DNA from: Leuctra nigra
Taxonomy: Eukaryota > Arthropoda > Insecta > Plecoptera > Leuctridae
Direction of reading: 5' to 3'
NCBI GenBank assembly: GCA_934045905.1
Contig: OW203766.1
Span: forward strand, 13,510,309 to 13,574,308
DNA length: 64,000 bases
Made by a program: the position numbers and the translations under genes. Below the pieces are notes generated by a model. The model was not told the DNA's origin. It made no database searches and saw only the letters and a list, made by a program, of their open reading frames with translations. Shown here one piece after another: positions 22,801 to 37,800 of the stretch. The stretch's first letter is position 1. Each line of letters starts with the position of its first letter.

Positions 22801-25800
22801 CGTCGAAGTGGCCCTCGTGAGCCATCTCCTCACCAAGGTTGACAAGGTCGCCAATCTTCTGGTCCCACTGGTTCATCTCGTTCTCCAGCATCTGCATCAG
22901 AAGAATGTTGCATTGAAACTGTGCTCTCTTATCCCTAATGGACTAGGAAGATTCGAAAGGGCCTACAGTAAAACCTCGTTAAGTCGAAATTGAAGGGACC
23001 CAAAAAAAAGCACTTCGACTCATGATTTTTCGATTTATAAGTATTTTCATAGAATGATGTTTTCCAGACGTGTAGTAAAGATAAGCCTCGTAAACCTACC
23101 CCCTCCCACTGCGCAAGGGTCTAGAGACCACTTGAAGACAGCTGTTTAGTGAAGGGTCAATGCCTCCAATGGTTTAAAGGACTCTTATTATTTACGCAAT
23201 TATATATAATCTGCAGACTGGATACTAAACAAATTAATCACACACTTAATTTTTGACAATAAATCGATTTCACAATTATTATTTATTCAACAACAGGTGT
23301 GGTGTTATTAAAAAAAAAAAAAATGGAACAGAAACGGAAAGATAATTGTTTGCTGTCATTTATGAATCATCAAAAGATTGAAAAAAAAATTAAATAGGTG
23401 GAAGATTTCTTGAAAAAGTCACTGATTTCAGTTTGTTTTTCAGTCGACAGAATATTTATTTTATGTGGACATCCATATTAAAAGTAAACATAAGATTAAA
23501 TATTACGCAGAATAATAATTCAATGACCAATGTTTATGCCGGCAGTCAGTTGTTGACTATTTACAGCCCTTTTCAGAGTGACTTTTTGCTCTAATTCTTA
23601 GAAACAGGGATTCAACCCTCCACCCGTGTCTGTTTTTTTGTTGAGAGACCCACTTGTCTTTGAGATAGAGCAGGTAGTGCCAGCTGGGGTGCCGCGGAAA
23701 AGGGAGGGAAGTCAGGCGGACACTCTGCTCCAAAAATAGAGGACATTTTTGATAGAAATAATCCTGTATTCTCCGAAAATTGTATTATACAAAATAAATA
23801 CTTCGATTTATAAACTGAAATCACATGTTATATTTCAACTTGGGGCCAAATATTACTTCGAATTACGACTTACGCAAATTTCGGTTTATAATTTATTTTA
23901 ACATGTAACAGATTATACTGTGGACGGGACTTGAGTTTACTTCGATTTATGATGGATTTCGGCTAATGGTTGTTCGATTTAAGGAGGTTTTACTGTAATA
24001 ATACCTTAGAGAACTACAATTTCAAGACATAGTTCTACAAGATATATTTTGGTAAAAAAGAAATTGGGTAGGTCTGGGTTAGCTTGATGGATATTCTTTT
24101 CTTCAAAGATATGGATGAAAATTGAAAATGGATTCAATTGAACAGCATAAAATTAATAAAGAACAGATGGAATCTTAGTCTGACTTGGGAAAGAAAATAC
24201 GTTGACAGCAGCTCTAATAAATTAATTTAAAAATAAAGAAAACGAGATGTAGGTAGGTACAATTAGTTGGATATTAGCTAGACTTTGCGATGTGACAGAA
24301 GACGAGCGTACCTGATGCTTGTTCAGGAGCTGCTTGCAGTGTCTGAGATCGGTGCCCGTCTCCCTCGACTGAAGGTTCATCTCCAGCTCCTCCAACTTAA
24401 TTCGGGCGTCTTCCAGCGTCTTGTTGTACATCTTCTGCGCCGCGGCCTGTCGGAGCCGGCGTCCCTTGTCGGCCGACAGGGTCACCAGCTCGTCCCATTG
24501 GCTGTTCAGGTTGCCGAGCATCTCCGCGACGTCTTCGTGGCGGTAGTTCTCTTCGGCCAGAAGGCCTTTTCCAGTCTGGGGAAGCAAACATAGCATTTGT
24601 TAAGGTAGCTCTTGTAAAACTTACAGCCTCAATAAATTTCACATTATTCAAAAAGAAAACGCTCCATGTACCTAATGAACTTATACGCAAGCCTTTGTAT
24701 TGCATTTAAATAAATAATTTGCTGTTCTATAGACATTGGAAAGAAACTGTCAGTAATAAAGAGGTCTGATGAAGGTCATCATAATACCTTCTCAAAAGAG
24801 AAATGTTACAAACACCTACATTAAAATAGTTTAAAATGTAAATAACTCTTGTTCTTCTTTATCAATGTGGCTACAAATGTGTAAAATTTGATAAAATGTG
24901 GGTTCCATTTTTAACTTGATAAGATCAAAGGATCATTATCACTTTTCAACCAGAGAATTTTGCTGTATAAAAATGTCATATTAATTTGGTAGGTCTGTAG
25001 TAAATGCTCTCTTCATAAAACCTGCAAGAAACTTGTCCCTTGTTGAGTCTCACCTTATTGACGGATCTGAGTTGCCCCTCGTTGGCGTGGAGCTCCCTCT
25101 CGAACGCCTCGTGCTTCTGCAGCTTGCGCTCGAGATTGTTCAGGTCGCGGTAGGACTCGTCGCTGGCCGTCTTCACCTTGTCGTTCATCCAGCCGGCGAG
25201 GTCGTCCACGTCGGCGGAGAAGTTCTGGAAGCTGTGCGACGCGTTCAGGTCGTTGCGACGCTTGTTGGCCGCCTCCTTCACTCGGTTGCGACGCTCAATC
25301 ACGTTGCTGCGTCTGAACACGGTGCAAAGAAACCGGAGGTGAATTCAGGAAAGAAATGAAATAATTGCCAAGTTTAAAATACCTACAGAACCTTTGCAGT
25401 GTCTAAAATCTAAACATTTGGCTATGGTTTAAAGTCAAGCAAGGTAAAGAGTATTTTGATATAAAAAACAACATTTTCATATTTATTCAACTACAACTAT
25501 ACAAGTTCATTTTTCAATATCTTCTGAATTAAAAGGCTAATATAATTCGGGAATAAAATTACAAAACAAAACAATTACCATTTACATGATTATTTCTATG
25601 AAACTTTATCTCTATAATATTGTGATTTATTCATTAAAAATTATAATTAAATATACAGTGGAACCTCTTTAGTACGTTTTTCAAGGGACTGAAGAAAAAA
25701 AACGTACTAAAGTGAAAAACGTACTAATGAAACAATTTAACGTGTGTTCTATGGGTAATGGACCTTTTTAAAAAATGTACTAAGGAGAAAAACGTATTAT

Positions 25801-28800
25801 TGAGAAACGTACTAAAGAGGTTCCACTGTAGTTTGTTTACTTCTCACAAATTTGACTAACTAACCTGTCATCGATGTACTTGCTGTCGTAATGATTGGCC
25901 GCAATCAGTTTGTCGGCCATCTCCTCGAACGCCTTGAGCCTCTCGTCCTGCGCGTAGAGCGTGTTCTCGAAGTCATCGAGCCGCTTGAGCAACGCCTCGA
26001 CGTCGTCGAGCGTGCCGCCGAGCTCCGAGTTGGCGAGGAACACCTCGTGGCTCGAGGTGGAGGCGTCGATCTGGTCCGCCTCGCGGTTGAACTGCTGCAG
26101 TCCGAGGCACTGCTGCAGCGTCTCGTCCTTGCGCGTCCACCCGCGTGCCACAGCGTCCTGCTCGGCGTTGAGCATGGCCAGGCGCTTCTCCACCTCCGTC
26201 AGGCCGGGGTTGCGCTGCAGCAGCTGGTTGCCAAGCTGGTCGACCTGAGCACCACATTAGAGGGTCAAACACTCGCCGTCAACACTTCATCCACTTCAAA
26301 CACTTGTTGATCGTACATGATAACATAAAAAGCAGTGTGAAAATATAAAATTGATCTGAAAATATATCAAAGATTAAGAAAAACTAAATTATATAAATCT
26401 TTCAGTGCCTATGCTTTAAACACAATGCTTTCTATGCAATTAACACGTAGGTAGCAACCTATACTGATTACTGAAGTAACATCTGTTCTGCAACTAGGAT
26501 TTAGAGGGAACCTTCCTAACATTTGCCTCTTGCCCAAGTGAAACCACAAAAAATATCAGTCTGGAAGAACAGAGGCGGGAATCAAACCCGGGACATCTGG
26601 AGTGCAGGTCCTGAGCCTGTAGAAATTGACCTTATTGTAATGACTCAAACTCATGGAGAAAACTGCAAAGAACTGGGTTTTATCAAGAAATCTAATCATT
26701 AATCAATCTCCGAACGTCTCACCTCTCTGAACTCATCGAGATGAGCGCGGATGTCGTCGCCGAGCTCCTGGTGGTTCTTGAGGAGCTTCTGCGCGGTGGC
26801 GACGTCCCTGGCGGCGATCTCAGCGTTGATCGCGTGCTTGGTGACCGACGCCCAGTCTAGCAGGTTCTTCGAGCTGTTCATGAAGATCTGCTGGCCGACG
26901 GCGTCCTCCAGCCGCGAGCGCCGATCCTTGGCCTTGCGCTTCACTTTCTCCCACATCTCCTGGATCTCCTTCTGTCGCGTGTTCACGTTGTTGCGCTCGT
27001 TCGGGTATGACGATCTGCACGTGACAACAACATTAATCAGCAGGGTACACAATTACAAGGAGCCAATATACCTTTTTATCCATATGACGGGTTTCTACAC
27101 ATAATTTTCAATTTAATTTGTGTGGATTTAACATACTCAACATAATGTTCACTTGGATAATGACTGCATTGTTATGACTTTTTTGAGGTGCTACCACTTT
27201 TTGTCGTAGCCTGATATGTCCTGATGTTGCATGCTGTAATGGAGGTAAATTCCTGAAAATAGACTTTTTAAAACCGTTCACATTTTCGTATAAAAATTGA
27301 CATAGTTTAAGGCCTCTTGTTAGAAGTACAGTAAACCCTCGTTATTACGAACTTCAATAATTCGAATTTAGGGGTAAATTCGAACTAGGTGCATGGTCCC
27401 AGTGGACAGGATAGGTTTTTACATGTTAAATCATTTTTATAAATCGAATTTTAGGTTAATTCGAAATTCGAACTGAATTTTGGTCCCAGCCCATGTTATT
27501 CCTTGCATACAGTTGTTTTAATTCGAACTTTGCAGAAGGATTGATAAAATAATCGCGAACAAACTACGAAAAAACAACACTCAAAACAAAACACAACCTT
27601 CAATGGCATCAAAATGAGATAATCTGGCTTGCGAGGTTGGCCAAACTGCTGTTACAGGTTTGCCAACCCCACTTTTTTGCAATGGCGGGAATATTCCACA
27701 GGCGGGAATATTCAAACTTCATGAAAATGCACACAAATTTTTTTGCATTAATTATATATTTCGAACTTTTTTAATTCGAACTGGGATTTTTTGGGTCCCT
27801 TTGAATTCGAATTAACGAGGGTTTACTGTAGTAGGTCTAGTTGTCAACTGATTCAAGTTTAAAACAATGAAAACTTTAACGGTTTCAAAACATGTATTTT
27901 CAAGAATCGGCCTTCAGAACTATTTGTTTTTGCAGTGTTGTAAGCTGACGGAAGAACTCACTTGACGCTATTGGCCAGCAGATTGACGCGGTTGACCTTC
28001 TCCTCGACGGGCGCCAGCTCCCTCTCGAGGTGCTGGTGCCTGCGCTGTAGCGCCTGCACGGTCTTCAGGTCGGGGCCGAGCTCCGCCGTGTCGAGCTGCG
28101 TCATCTTCTCAGACATCCAGTCCTTAGCCTCGTCGCAAGTGCGGTTGAACAGCTCCACGCTCGAGGCGCCCTCGAGGCTGCGCTCCTTCTGCGACTTGAG
28201 CCAGTTCAGGTGGTCCCACAGCTGGTGGATGTGCTTCTGGCGAGCTCGAACCTGAGGCAAGTTCCAAACAGACACATCAGTTCATTGTTTAATACAGAAC
28301 AAATTGTTTTGAAAAAATTATTAATCATAACTCTTCCACATAAATTTAGCTTGAGGGAAAAATAAACTACATACTCCACAAAGCGATTGTGAAACTTTCA
28401 TTTTGAAATGTAGACCTACATGACCTTCTATGAGAAAAGACTAGTTAAGAGTCTGCCCTTTAATTCACTAAAAAATTAAAATTAAAAACAAATATTATAA
28501 TATCAAGTGTTGAATGTTGCTGTTGCTTTTTGTACGCATAATACATTCATCTCAAGCTTGTAAGTACTAACGTTTTAAAACCCAGAGTTTAAATGCTGCA
28601 GTTAGTATTACTGTTGATATTATTAATTATAGTCACAAAATACAAAACCGAACCTTGTCCAGCTGGCTGTGTCCTTGGTTGACGAAGTCCTCGACCTGCG
28701 CGTCGATCCCCTCGATCCTCTTGCCGCTGGCCGACAAGTCCGTCACAAACTGCTCGTACTTCCTCTTGGCCGTCTCGACGCTCTCCGACGAGTCGTCCGT

Positions 28801-31800
28801 GCGCAGCATCTTCTCCTTGTCCTTGATCCACTTCTCGAAGTCGTCGCACTCGCGGTAGAAGCCGTACAGGCAGATGGAGTCCTCGAGGAGGGCGTGGCGG
28901 CGCTTCGAGAGGTCCAGGAGCTGCCCGTAGGTGGTGTTGATCTTCTTCTGGCGCTTCTGCACGTTCTCGCTGTCGTCCACGGACTTGGAACGCTTCGGTG
29001 GGATCGGTTTCTGGACGGCGGGTCGGGTGCGCTTCACCGGTACCACTTGTTTCACCTGGACAGATGAGGTTACGAATTGATATCAACAATCAAGTGATCT
29101 ATATATCATATCATCACCATTACTCTAGGTCTGGTTTTCTTATAATCAAAGAAATCAGTACGACAAGTGAACCTACTTTCATGATTAAAAGAAATATTTG
29201 AGCATAAGAATATACTTTTTAATTTCATAAAATAAATTGCTGAATCATTCAAGTCAACCTTCATATACCACTAATTTTTACTTCATTTTAATAGTAACAG
29301 AACATTCGATATCAATATAAAATGGGAATCAAGCTACAATAACACTCCAATTAAACTTTCTTCTTAAAGGAAAGAATGAGATTGGTAGGTTTGGTTTAGT
29401 CCTCAGTACATTAACACAGTTTTCTCCGATTATAACTTATTGGAGTAAAGATAAAACTTCTAGGATTAATTAATACATAGAAGGTACGTAATGCGGCTGA
29501 TGTTTTAGTGTAAACGTAGGAAGAGGAACTCACCATCTTGGTCTTCTTGACGCGTCGCATCTCGCGTATCTTCTCCGGCTTGCGCACCTGAACCTGCACG
29601 ATCTTGGGCTCGATCGGGCGCACGTAGTTGGCGGGCACGAAGCCGTCCGCGCCGTCAGCCTTGCGCACGTTCCACCAGTCGGGGTTTGTCTTGTTGAGGA
29701 GCAGCATCACCTCGCCTGTACATAGTGTCACTTCATCATGCATCCGACATGCAGGGCTCAGGTGAGGAATTGTGAAAAATCATTTATTCTTGTCTTGCAA
29801 CTCAAACGTAAAAGTCACTTTACAGAACAAACTGATTGCATATTCCCAATATAGCAGCACATTTTCTACATATTAAATTTAGATAAAAAAATTGTTACTT
29901 TTGCTATTCCATAATGTGAAATGCATGTAACTTTGTTGGAAAAATTACAAAAGAACTGAAAAACTACTCGATAGTAGATTGCTTGACACTCGTTCCGATT
30001 CGCAGGAGATATCTGTAGCTGACCTTCAAACTTGATTATTAAATTCTCCTTTGTAGAGGAGTAAGTTATCATCATTTTGAAAAGTAACAAAGTTCTCTTT
30101 TATCTGTCACTAGAGAAGAAAATGATTCCACATTGGCAGCACATATTCTACAAATTTTGAATATAATTTTGAAAATTTGCACAAAAACTGTTGAAAACTT
30201 GAAATTATATGCATATCACTCACCCTTGGCCATATTCATGCCCTGCCCCTGGAAGGCGTAAAGACTCCGCACCTGCGGCACATTCCTCTCCTCCACCACC
30301 GTCTTGTACTCGGTGCGCTCCACCGGCTCCTCATCCCAGTAGTCCTGGGGCACGAGGCGGACCTCGTTCACCAGCTCCTCTTGCTCCATCTCTGGAATGG
30401 GCTCGAACTCCGAGGTCAGCTGTACAAAAAAGCAACAAGTTACATTTACGTTTTGTTACGATCCTGTAACGTTTTGAAACTATATTGTTCCGATTGTTTA
30501 AAACAGGGAAAAGTTGAAAATGGTTTCTTGTTCATCTCAACTTTTTCAAGTTTGAACAAAAGAAACACACTTTGTTTCAAGAGTTCATGGATTTTAAGAA
30601 TTACTTTATAGTACTAGGGGAGCAGTGAGAGGATGGTGATTGATTAAAATATCTGTACGATTCTATTATATGTAATATGAACCGTGAACGTCATAGTTTG
30701 GAATCTTGTCTTAGATGGACAGAGTGAAGCAACATATTTTGAGTTTTAGCAAATTTAAGATAAATTAAAGTTTTTCGAGTTCTAACTTCCAATAGTACAA
30801 ATGAAATTAAAAAATCCCATACACCCAAACTAAAGGAGAAAAATTTGAATTTTTAAAATGATTAAAATTGCACGTGCAAAGGTAGTTAGATGATTTGATA
30901 TTAAATGATCCATTATCATTTATGTGTGTGTATGAAGTAGAAGTTGCATTAGTTGATATTATTTATTTAAATTATTTTTCCCCAGTATTTTAGTATTTTA
31001 GTGGTTCTATGAGTCATAGAATTGCATCAAATTGTATATTTGTTGGAGCTGTGAGCCGACCAGAAGTATCAAGTACAAGTAGCTGATGGCCCCCTTCAAC
31101 ATGCGACTATCACTCCAATAAGTTGCATGTATCCACACCGCGTAATGCTAAGTAACGGGTTAGTGTATAATGATTAGAATAAGGTGTCCGATGAGACTAA
31201 CCTTTCGCTCCGTTATAGCCGGGCGCTGCATAAGACACAAAATATAAATAACAGACACCAATACAAACTTATCACATATTATATTTAACATGGTTGCCAC
31301 TATGTTAACATTCCTGCCATAAATTTTTCAATATTTTTATTCAAGATCAAAAGAGATCTTTTCTTCGTCTCCTTGGCATGAAATTTCCAACGAGCGAGAA
31401 TGATAATTTGATTTTTGAAGTATGGATTCAGGAATGTCCAGAACAGAGAATATCATGAAGTTTAATAGTAATAGTAAAAGTGCACAGGAAATATTTGTAG
31501 GCTATGACAGATTAAATAAATATAAATTATTTTTATAATTAATTCAATTAATTTCAAGCAAAATTCTTCAATACAGTCTTGGACCATCTTACTTGCTTAG
31601 GGACTATCTACTATATTGGGACATTAATAAAAAATCACAAAATTGTGACAAGTATAGCACAAGTATAAATAGCATCACTGAACGAGATCGATTGTGATTC
31701 AGACTCAAGAGCCCTATTAATCGTGACAATGCAATGAACTCTGACCTCCAGTGTGGAGATGCCGGCAGCGACCAGTTTCTCCGCCTGACTGTTCAGCGAC

Positions 31801-34800
31801 TGGATGTCCCCGCTGTACGCGTTGATCTCTCCCTGAAGGTCGCGGTGGCGCTGCAGCAGCGCTTGAGCGCTCGGCTTGTCCTCGCCGACATCGGCCGACG
31901 TAACCAGAGCCATCTTCTCGTTCAGCCACGACTCGGCTTCGTTGGCGTCCGTGTAGAACTGCAAGGAATGGAGGTTAGTGTAATCGAAGTGACAAAGGCT
32001 GCTTGCTTGCTCTATGGAGAAATCTTTAGTACGAAAAGAGTCACATCTTTAGCAATCAGATTACAAAAATACATAGAATCACCTCGATATAAGTTAAATC
32101 TGACCCATCAATTTGCTAACATAATGTCTGACCTCAGAGAAAAACTTTAATTCTTTTCATTGCTGATGTGAATGATGTTAAACAAAAGAAGCTCAAGCTA
32201 ACTATGAACAGTGGTTAATTTAGGGGGCCGACGAGGGCATACGCGTCCCCTCACTTTTTTTCAGGGTGGACACCGTCCGCCCACTTATTTTTCATAAGTA
32301 AAAATTGTCTTAAAATTGTGTACAAATTGCATAGAAAGGCACCAAATTTAGTCCTCAAATTCAAAATTTTCCTGGGACTGAGTGCCCCGGACCCGCATTA
32401 TCTTGGGGGTCCTCCCCCCGAACCCCCCATTGTTTTCGTAAGGAAATATTTTTCGCTGACATCGCCGAGTGTTCGCCCACTTATTATTTTACAAATAACC
32501 GACTGAAAATAGAAGCTCCAAGAAGTGTGAACTAAAAGTGGAGGATTATGTCGCATCCGGTGGCTAGGATATCACGTGTCGGTTTACGTCGCTCACCTGG
32601 TACGCCTCGGCCGCGTCCTCCAGCTGCTTCTTCCTGATGGCCGCCAGCTCCTGCAGAGTGGTCCAGTGCTCCATGAGGCTGTCGATCCTGCTGTTGATGA
32701 CGGGGGACTCCGGATGCTCCTCGGCGATGAGGCGACGCCCGGCGTTGCACAGCTGGTCGGACTTGGGCCGACGGGCCTTCATCTCGTCCTGTAGGACCTG
32801 CGGCAACATTCCACGGTAGTCTCATGTCCAACATTGTCAAAGCAATGAGAGTAGTTATAGGAACACATGTACAGCTACTTATATCAGTCATCCTACCACA
32901 TTTTACCAAAGTCATTATATTGTCCATTACTTTGAAATGATCCAAAATCAGGCCATGGTCTGAATTCTAGAATAAAAATTAATTCACATATTACTGGAAA
33001 CATCGACGAAATACTGCAGGCCAGAAAATATTTTTTAAGTACGAAATACGAGCATCGGGGCTAAAATAATAATAATATTGCATATTGTGCACTAATAATA
33101 AAGCATACATTTCCAACAACATTTTTATAATCACACTTTATTTAAAGTTTTATATAATTTACGATGAAGATATTTTTGTATTGAAAGCTTTCGATCTAGA
33201 TTTAGGTATAAAATATTACCCAACTATTTGTATTATTTTATCTATTTTATTTATTGAATGCATTGTGAAAAAAGAGTTAAAAGTTATGAGATAAGATTAA
33301 ATTCCAAAGGCACCTTAAATGTGCGTAATGTACTGTGTGTACACAGTAATGTGTACACAGTACGTACACGTAATTATGTAATTATTTCAAATTGTGCAAT
33401 TCTATTAAGTAGGTACTAGGAAAGTGCTCTGCATAGCGCATTGATAAGCGAGCTATTTGAATGTATGTAAGTCACATGCTGTGCATGAGTTGCAATTACA
33501 AAATTGATGTTTGGAACTAGCAAAATAAGCAAAAAAGTTTAAATGTAGGTAACTCTTCACGTTCTTGGCTGGTTTAATAAAATATTGGTTTCAGACGTTT
33601 GGATGATTGGTATGACCTGACCAAAACCAATCAAAACAGAGATAGTGCCATAAGGGTACCTTAAACATAATTTTCTTTCATAGTATTTTTTTTAAATTAA
33701 GAATTACTTAATTAATTCTGCTGATAAGACTGTCTATCTAATCTATGTGCGGTAAATAGGTTTTGCTAGCTTTATAGATAATCTTGTGGTTAACCTTACA
33801 CATTTATAAATATTTATAAAACCACTAGATAACACACAGGTAGTGATAAGAAAAGCAAACAAAAGGTTGGGCTGAAAGAGACAGTACAGTGTTCAATACA
33901 TGCACAGTTCATACACATGTAGTTCAAGGAAGTATAAACCTACTTTCTGAAAAAGTTAACGAAAAGGGTGTATTTGTCGTAGTGTCAATGTGCCAAAGAC
34001 ATGCGCGTGAAGATTTATAAAGGAAAACTATTATTTATTGTTATTTTTTTCCTTGGGATTGTTGGTATTTCTATAACAATAGTAAGAATGAGAAGATTGG
34101 GAAAACGGCCGCCATCTAGAGATCACCCGCCGGATTTGTCTTCCTTCGACTACGTTATAAATAACGAAGTGTGTGACGATGCACAGAGTTTAAGAGGCAT
34201 TCTAATCGTCATATCGCACGCTGGTAACATACAAGATCGAGAGATCATCCGACAAGTTCTTCCGGCTGGTGAATTAGCGATGTTCGGTCTGCGGAGGATA
34301 TTCCTGATCTCTACATTGTACCGAGAGCAACATCTAAATCCCGACGAGAATTACGACGTCGCGTCCCAAGAGGAGATCGTCAAAGAGAACGAGCGGCACA
34401 AAGATATCGTTCAAACTAGTGCAGAAGAGAAATATAGCTTTTTGACTTTTAAAACGTTGTTAGGTTTAAAATGGTCGTTAAAATATTGCAAGACAGCAAA
34501 GTTTTTCATAAAAATAGATGATGATGTAATTTTTGACATGTACCAAATAGTAAATCTCATAGATCATTCTTTTTCTAAACACCACGAAAACTACCTGATT
34601 GGAAAACTGGACCAAGACCCATATAATGAAGATTATTTAGCAGGATTTTTCTACATCATTCCGCGAAAACTTGCTTCCCGTTTGTTGAACGCCGCAGAGT
34701 GGGTGCCGTTCCTTCGTCACGAAGACGTCTACGTGACACATCTACTTGCGAACGAAGTAGGGATAAAGCTTTTAGACATTGGCAACATCATTTCGTGGCG

Positions 34801-37800
34801 ATCCGACTTGCGATGTTGTCGAGAAAGGGGGCGTAACATCAGATATCTGTGTGATCACATAGCGGGTATGCGGAAAGGTACCGGTAAGGGAGGTGATTAC
34901 TCATTGCTCGGAAAGGTTCAAGAACATGCGGCTTACTGCCATTACAATCAGCGATGTGCACCACTTCCGTTCTGGAAGCAGTTTATTGTGAGATATATTT
35001 GGTCTGATTATTTGATTTGTATTCCAGGTCACAATGTAACTGTCACTGACTAATTGATTTGTTTATACTTGTTAATAACCATGCAACCTACCCATCATTT
35101 AACATTGTCTGTAAGAATTATACCTAGACTGTGATGGGTAATTACTAATTACTAATTTTACTACATATCTATCGTACTTAGAAAAAACAAAGATAGACGA
35201 AGTGAGAAATGAGATGTGAGGAATACAGTGTGGTGTGGATACCTGTGGATATCAACGAGTGGGTGAAGAAGAGACGACGGTAATGGAATGAGCATGTGGA
35301 GAAAGAATAGTGAGATGGGGCAAAAGATAGAAGACCAGCTGGAAATAGGTATGTGGGAAGATCGAGAAAATGGTGGAAGGAGACCGTGCAATGAAAAACA
35401 AGCTCTAAGCTTAGAGAGAGAAAAGAAGAGTAAGAAGAACTATTGTATTACTTAGAAAGTAAATATTTTAGTGGAATGTAGTCAACTTTTTTAAAAACAT
35501 TACCTGAATAAAACATTTTGATAATGAACATAGTTGAAATATCTATAGTTAAAATGTCCTAGGTGTTCCCATAAATTCATTTCCAAACAGAAATTGGAAA
35601 TAGAAAATGTAGTATGTAGTGTACCGACATAGAACACTACAGATCATTGACAAGCATCTCACTGAAGGAACTGTAACAGGACAGACGCTCACGGTAAATG
35701 AGTTTCAACATCACAACTCGTAAGATCAGCTTGTATCAACATCATAACTCGTACACAACGCGTAAGATCAGAGAGTATCAACATCACAACGTATAAGATC
35801 AGATAGTATCAACATCACAACGCGAAAGATCATATAGTATTAACATCACAACGCATAAGATCATATAGTATCGACATAGCAACGCATAAGATCAGATATT
35901 ATCGACATCACAACGCGAACACATTGTTAGTACCTGGTATTTTGTCTGTCGATTGTTAGTGCCGCCAAACCAAGACCACCATGCAACAAGAGAATCAGCT
36001 GAGATTAGCAACTTCGCCATTCATCTGTTCACAGTTCTTGTTACTAAAATGACGTTCTAGTATCTAATGGTTCAACATCCAATCTGCTTCTCGCAGGCTA
36101 CTAGTACTATGGAGGGTATAAAAGATTTTTAGTAGTTTATAATGTTAGTAGGTACATTTGTTTACAATTATTAGGTACAATTGACATGTTCTAAGGTTTT
36201 ACAATGGAAATTAATAATGAAAGGACTTATATTGTACTCTTATTATAGGTATCCTTTTGCTATCCAATCCACAAAAAGATTATGAGTAATGATGATTAGG
36301 TACTTATGATGATATTCAAGAAATAAGGACAAAATCAAGTGTAGGAATGCTGGTCATTTTTTCAATACAAAAGATTTGGCATGCAGAAAAGGTGTACAGA
36401 GCAGATGCTCTCAGCTTGAATGCCTCGGATGAGCGTGAACCTATAGTACTGTGGCAAGATGTGACGTCCAGTGAATCCTACCTTGTGTTTCTGCTGAAGG
36501 CTGAGCACGGCGCGCAAGTCCTTGGCCGAGATCCCCGCCTTACAGATGCGCTGCTTCTCAATCAGCCACGACTCTTCGTCCTCGTGGTCCTGCACGAACT
36601 GGTAGAAGTTGCGTGCGTCGTCCAGTCGGGCCCGTCGCGCCTTGCTGCTTGCGATCAGGCTGCAAAACGGATTCATTCTTAGCACGGTTTCACACATACT
36701 CGTGATTGATATTGAATAGGCTCTCTATCTTTGGCTACTTGAGACAAGTTATAACCTCTACACCAGGCAGTATTATGTGTTGATCGACATACTCATCGTA
36801 AGCCGTGCTGAGCTGATCGAGCTGCTTCTGAAGGATCGGTACGTCGCGGTGTCCTCCCGCGATGAACTGCTGCCCGTGTCTGGCGAGTCGACGCTGTGTC
36901 TCACCGAGAGACGTCACCTGCAGCTCGGCGAGACTGTGCTTCTGGATCAGGTCCTCGACGGCCAGCAAGTGCGGCCCGACGTCCTCAGACTGGAAGTTGC
37001 CTGGCGACAGAGAACGAGTCTAGTTGACGCCATGCACAACCTCAGCGTACATTTCAAGATATACCATCCCTTGATGCAGTCAAATAGTTGATGAAGCAGT
37101 GAAATCTTTGATTGAAATCAATAGATTGAAAGTCCAATTTGTCGCGTAACTCCTGCAGTGCTTACAACAATATGTAAAAACGAATTTGATCTACGCAATA
37201 TTAGTTATAGACTGAATACGTAATCATTATTCAAAGTAAAACGATCTAGTTCTACTGCCAAGTTATCATGAGGTGGTCTATAGATTACGATACGACAACA
37301 ATGCATTATTTTAGGAGAAAACATACCAAATTAGCAGTTTGCCAAACAATAAATCCCAATATTACATTTTGCTTTTCTACGATGTATGAAGTAGGTATGA
37401 GAACATAGGGCAACTTCTCATAATACCGTTTTTTGAAGTAGTATACCGAGATTAGTATGGGGCAAAGCCCAATAAAAGTCTGCAAGATCTTCTGCATTCT
37501 GCATTTTAAACATAAATTACTAAATTAAATCTACAGTACAGTGTGTACTTCTCACATCCTGCTTACCTTGTAGGTCCGTGATAGTTGCCATAATGGTCTC
37601 CGCCTCTCGCAGCATGGCCATGAGCGAGCAGAGCGTCGTCAGATTGACCTTGTGCTTGTTGAGCAGCTCCAGCAGCTCGCGCCAGCGCTCCAACACCTCG
37701 GTCTCGCGGTTCACGACCCGGTCCTTGCCGTGGTAGTTCTCCCCGACCAGTTCCTCCTTCATGTTGGTCAGGTCGTGGAATCTCTCCTCCTGCAATCGAG

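Larger units (their letters stand above)
32798..36481 (-). other. kst: 3.7-kb kst intron hosting a GT31 glycosyltransferase gene
   Basis: Intron between exons 11 and 12. Holds the plus-strand glycosyltransferase (34,001-35,053), a LINE remnant (35,190-35,470), a 31-bp tandem repeat (35,698-35,931) and a copy of a dispersed repeat (33,416-33,661). The rest is AT-rich with no recognisable feature. Confidence 0.85.

Noticed and set aside
26570..26630. tRNA gene
   Set aside because: Only the T arm and part of an anticodon arm are recognisable; no acceptor stem or D arm, so treated as a SINE relic.
28669..29067. 132-aa plus-strand ORF
   Set aside because: Exact antisense of kst exon 17; GC-rich spectrin exons leave long open frames on the other strand. 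The same applies to plus-strand ORFs over exons 20, 21, 23 and 31.
33085..33294. 69-aa plus-strand ORF rich in Ile, Tyr and Phe
   Set aside because: AT-rich intron sequence with no domain, signal or neighbour support; chance ORF.
36735..36792. Extension of kst exon 10 downstream ([12 protein letters not shown])
   Set aside because: The GTATGT donor at 36,792 restores phase with exon 11; the extension leads only into a stop-containing intron frame.
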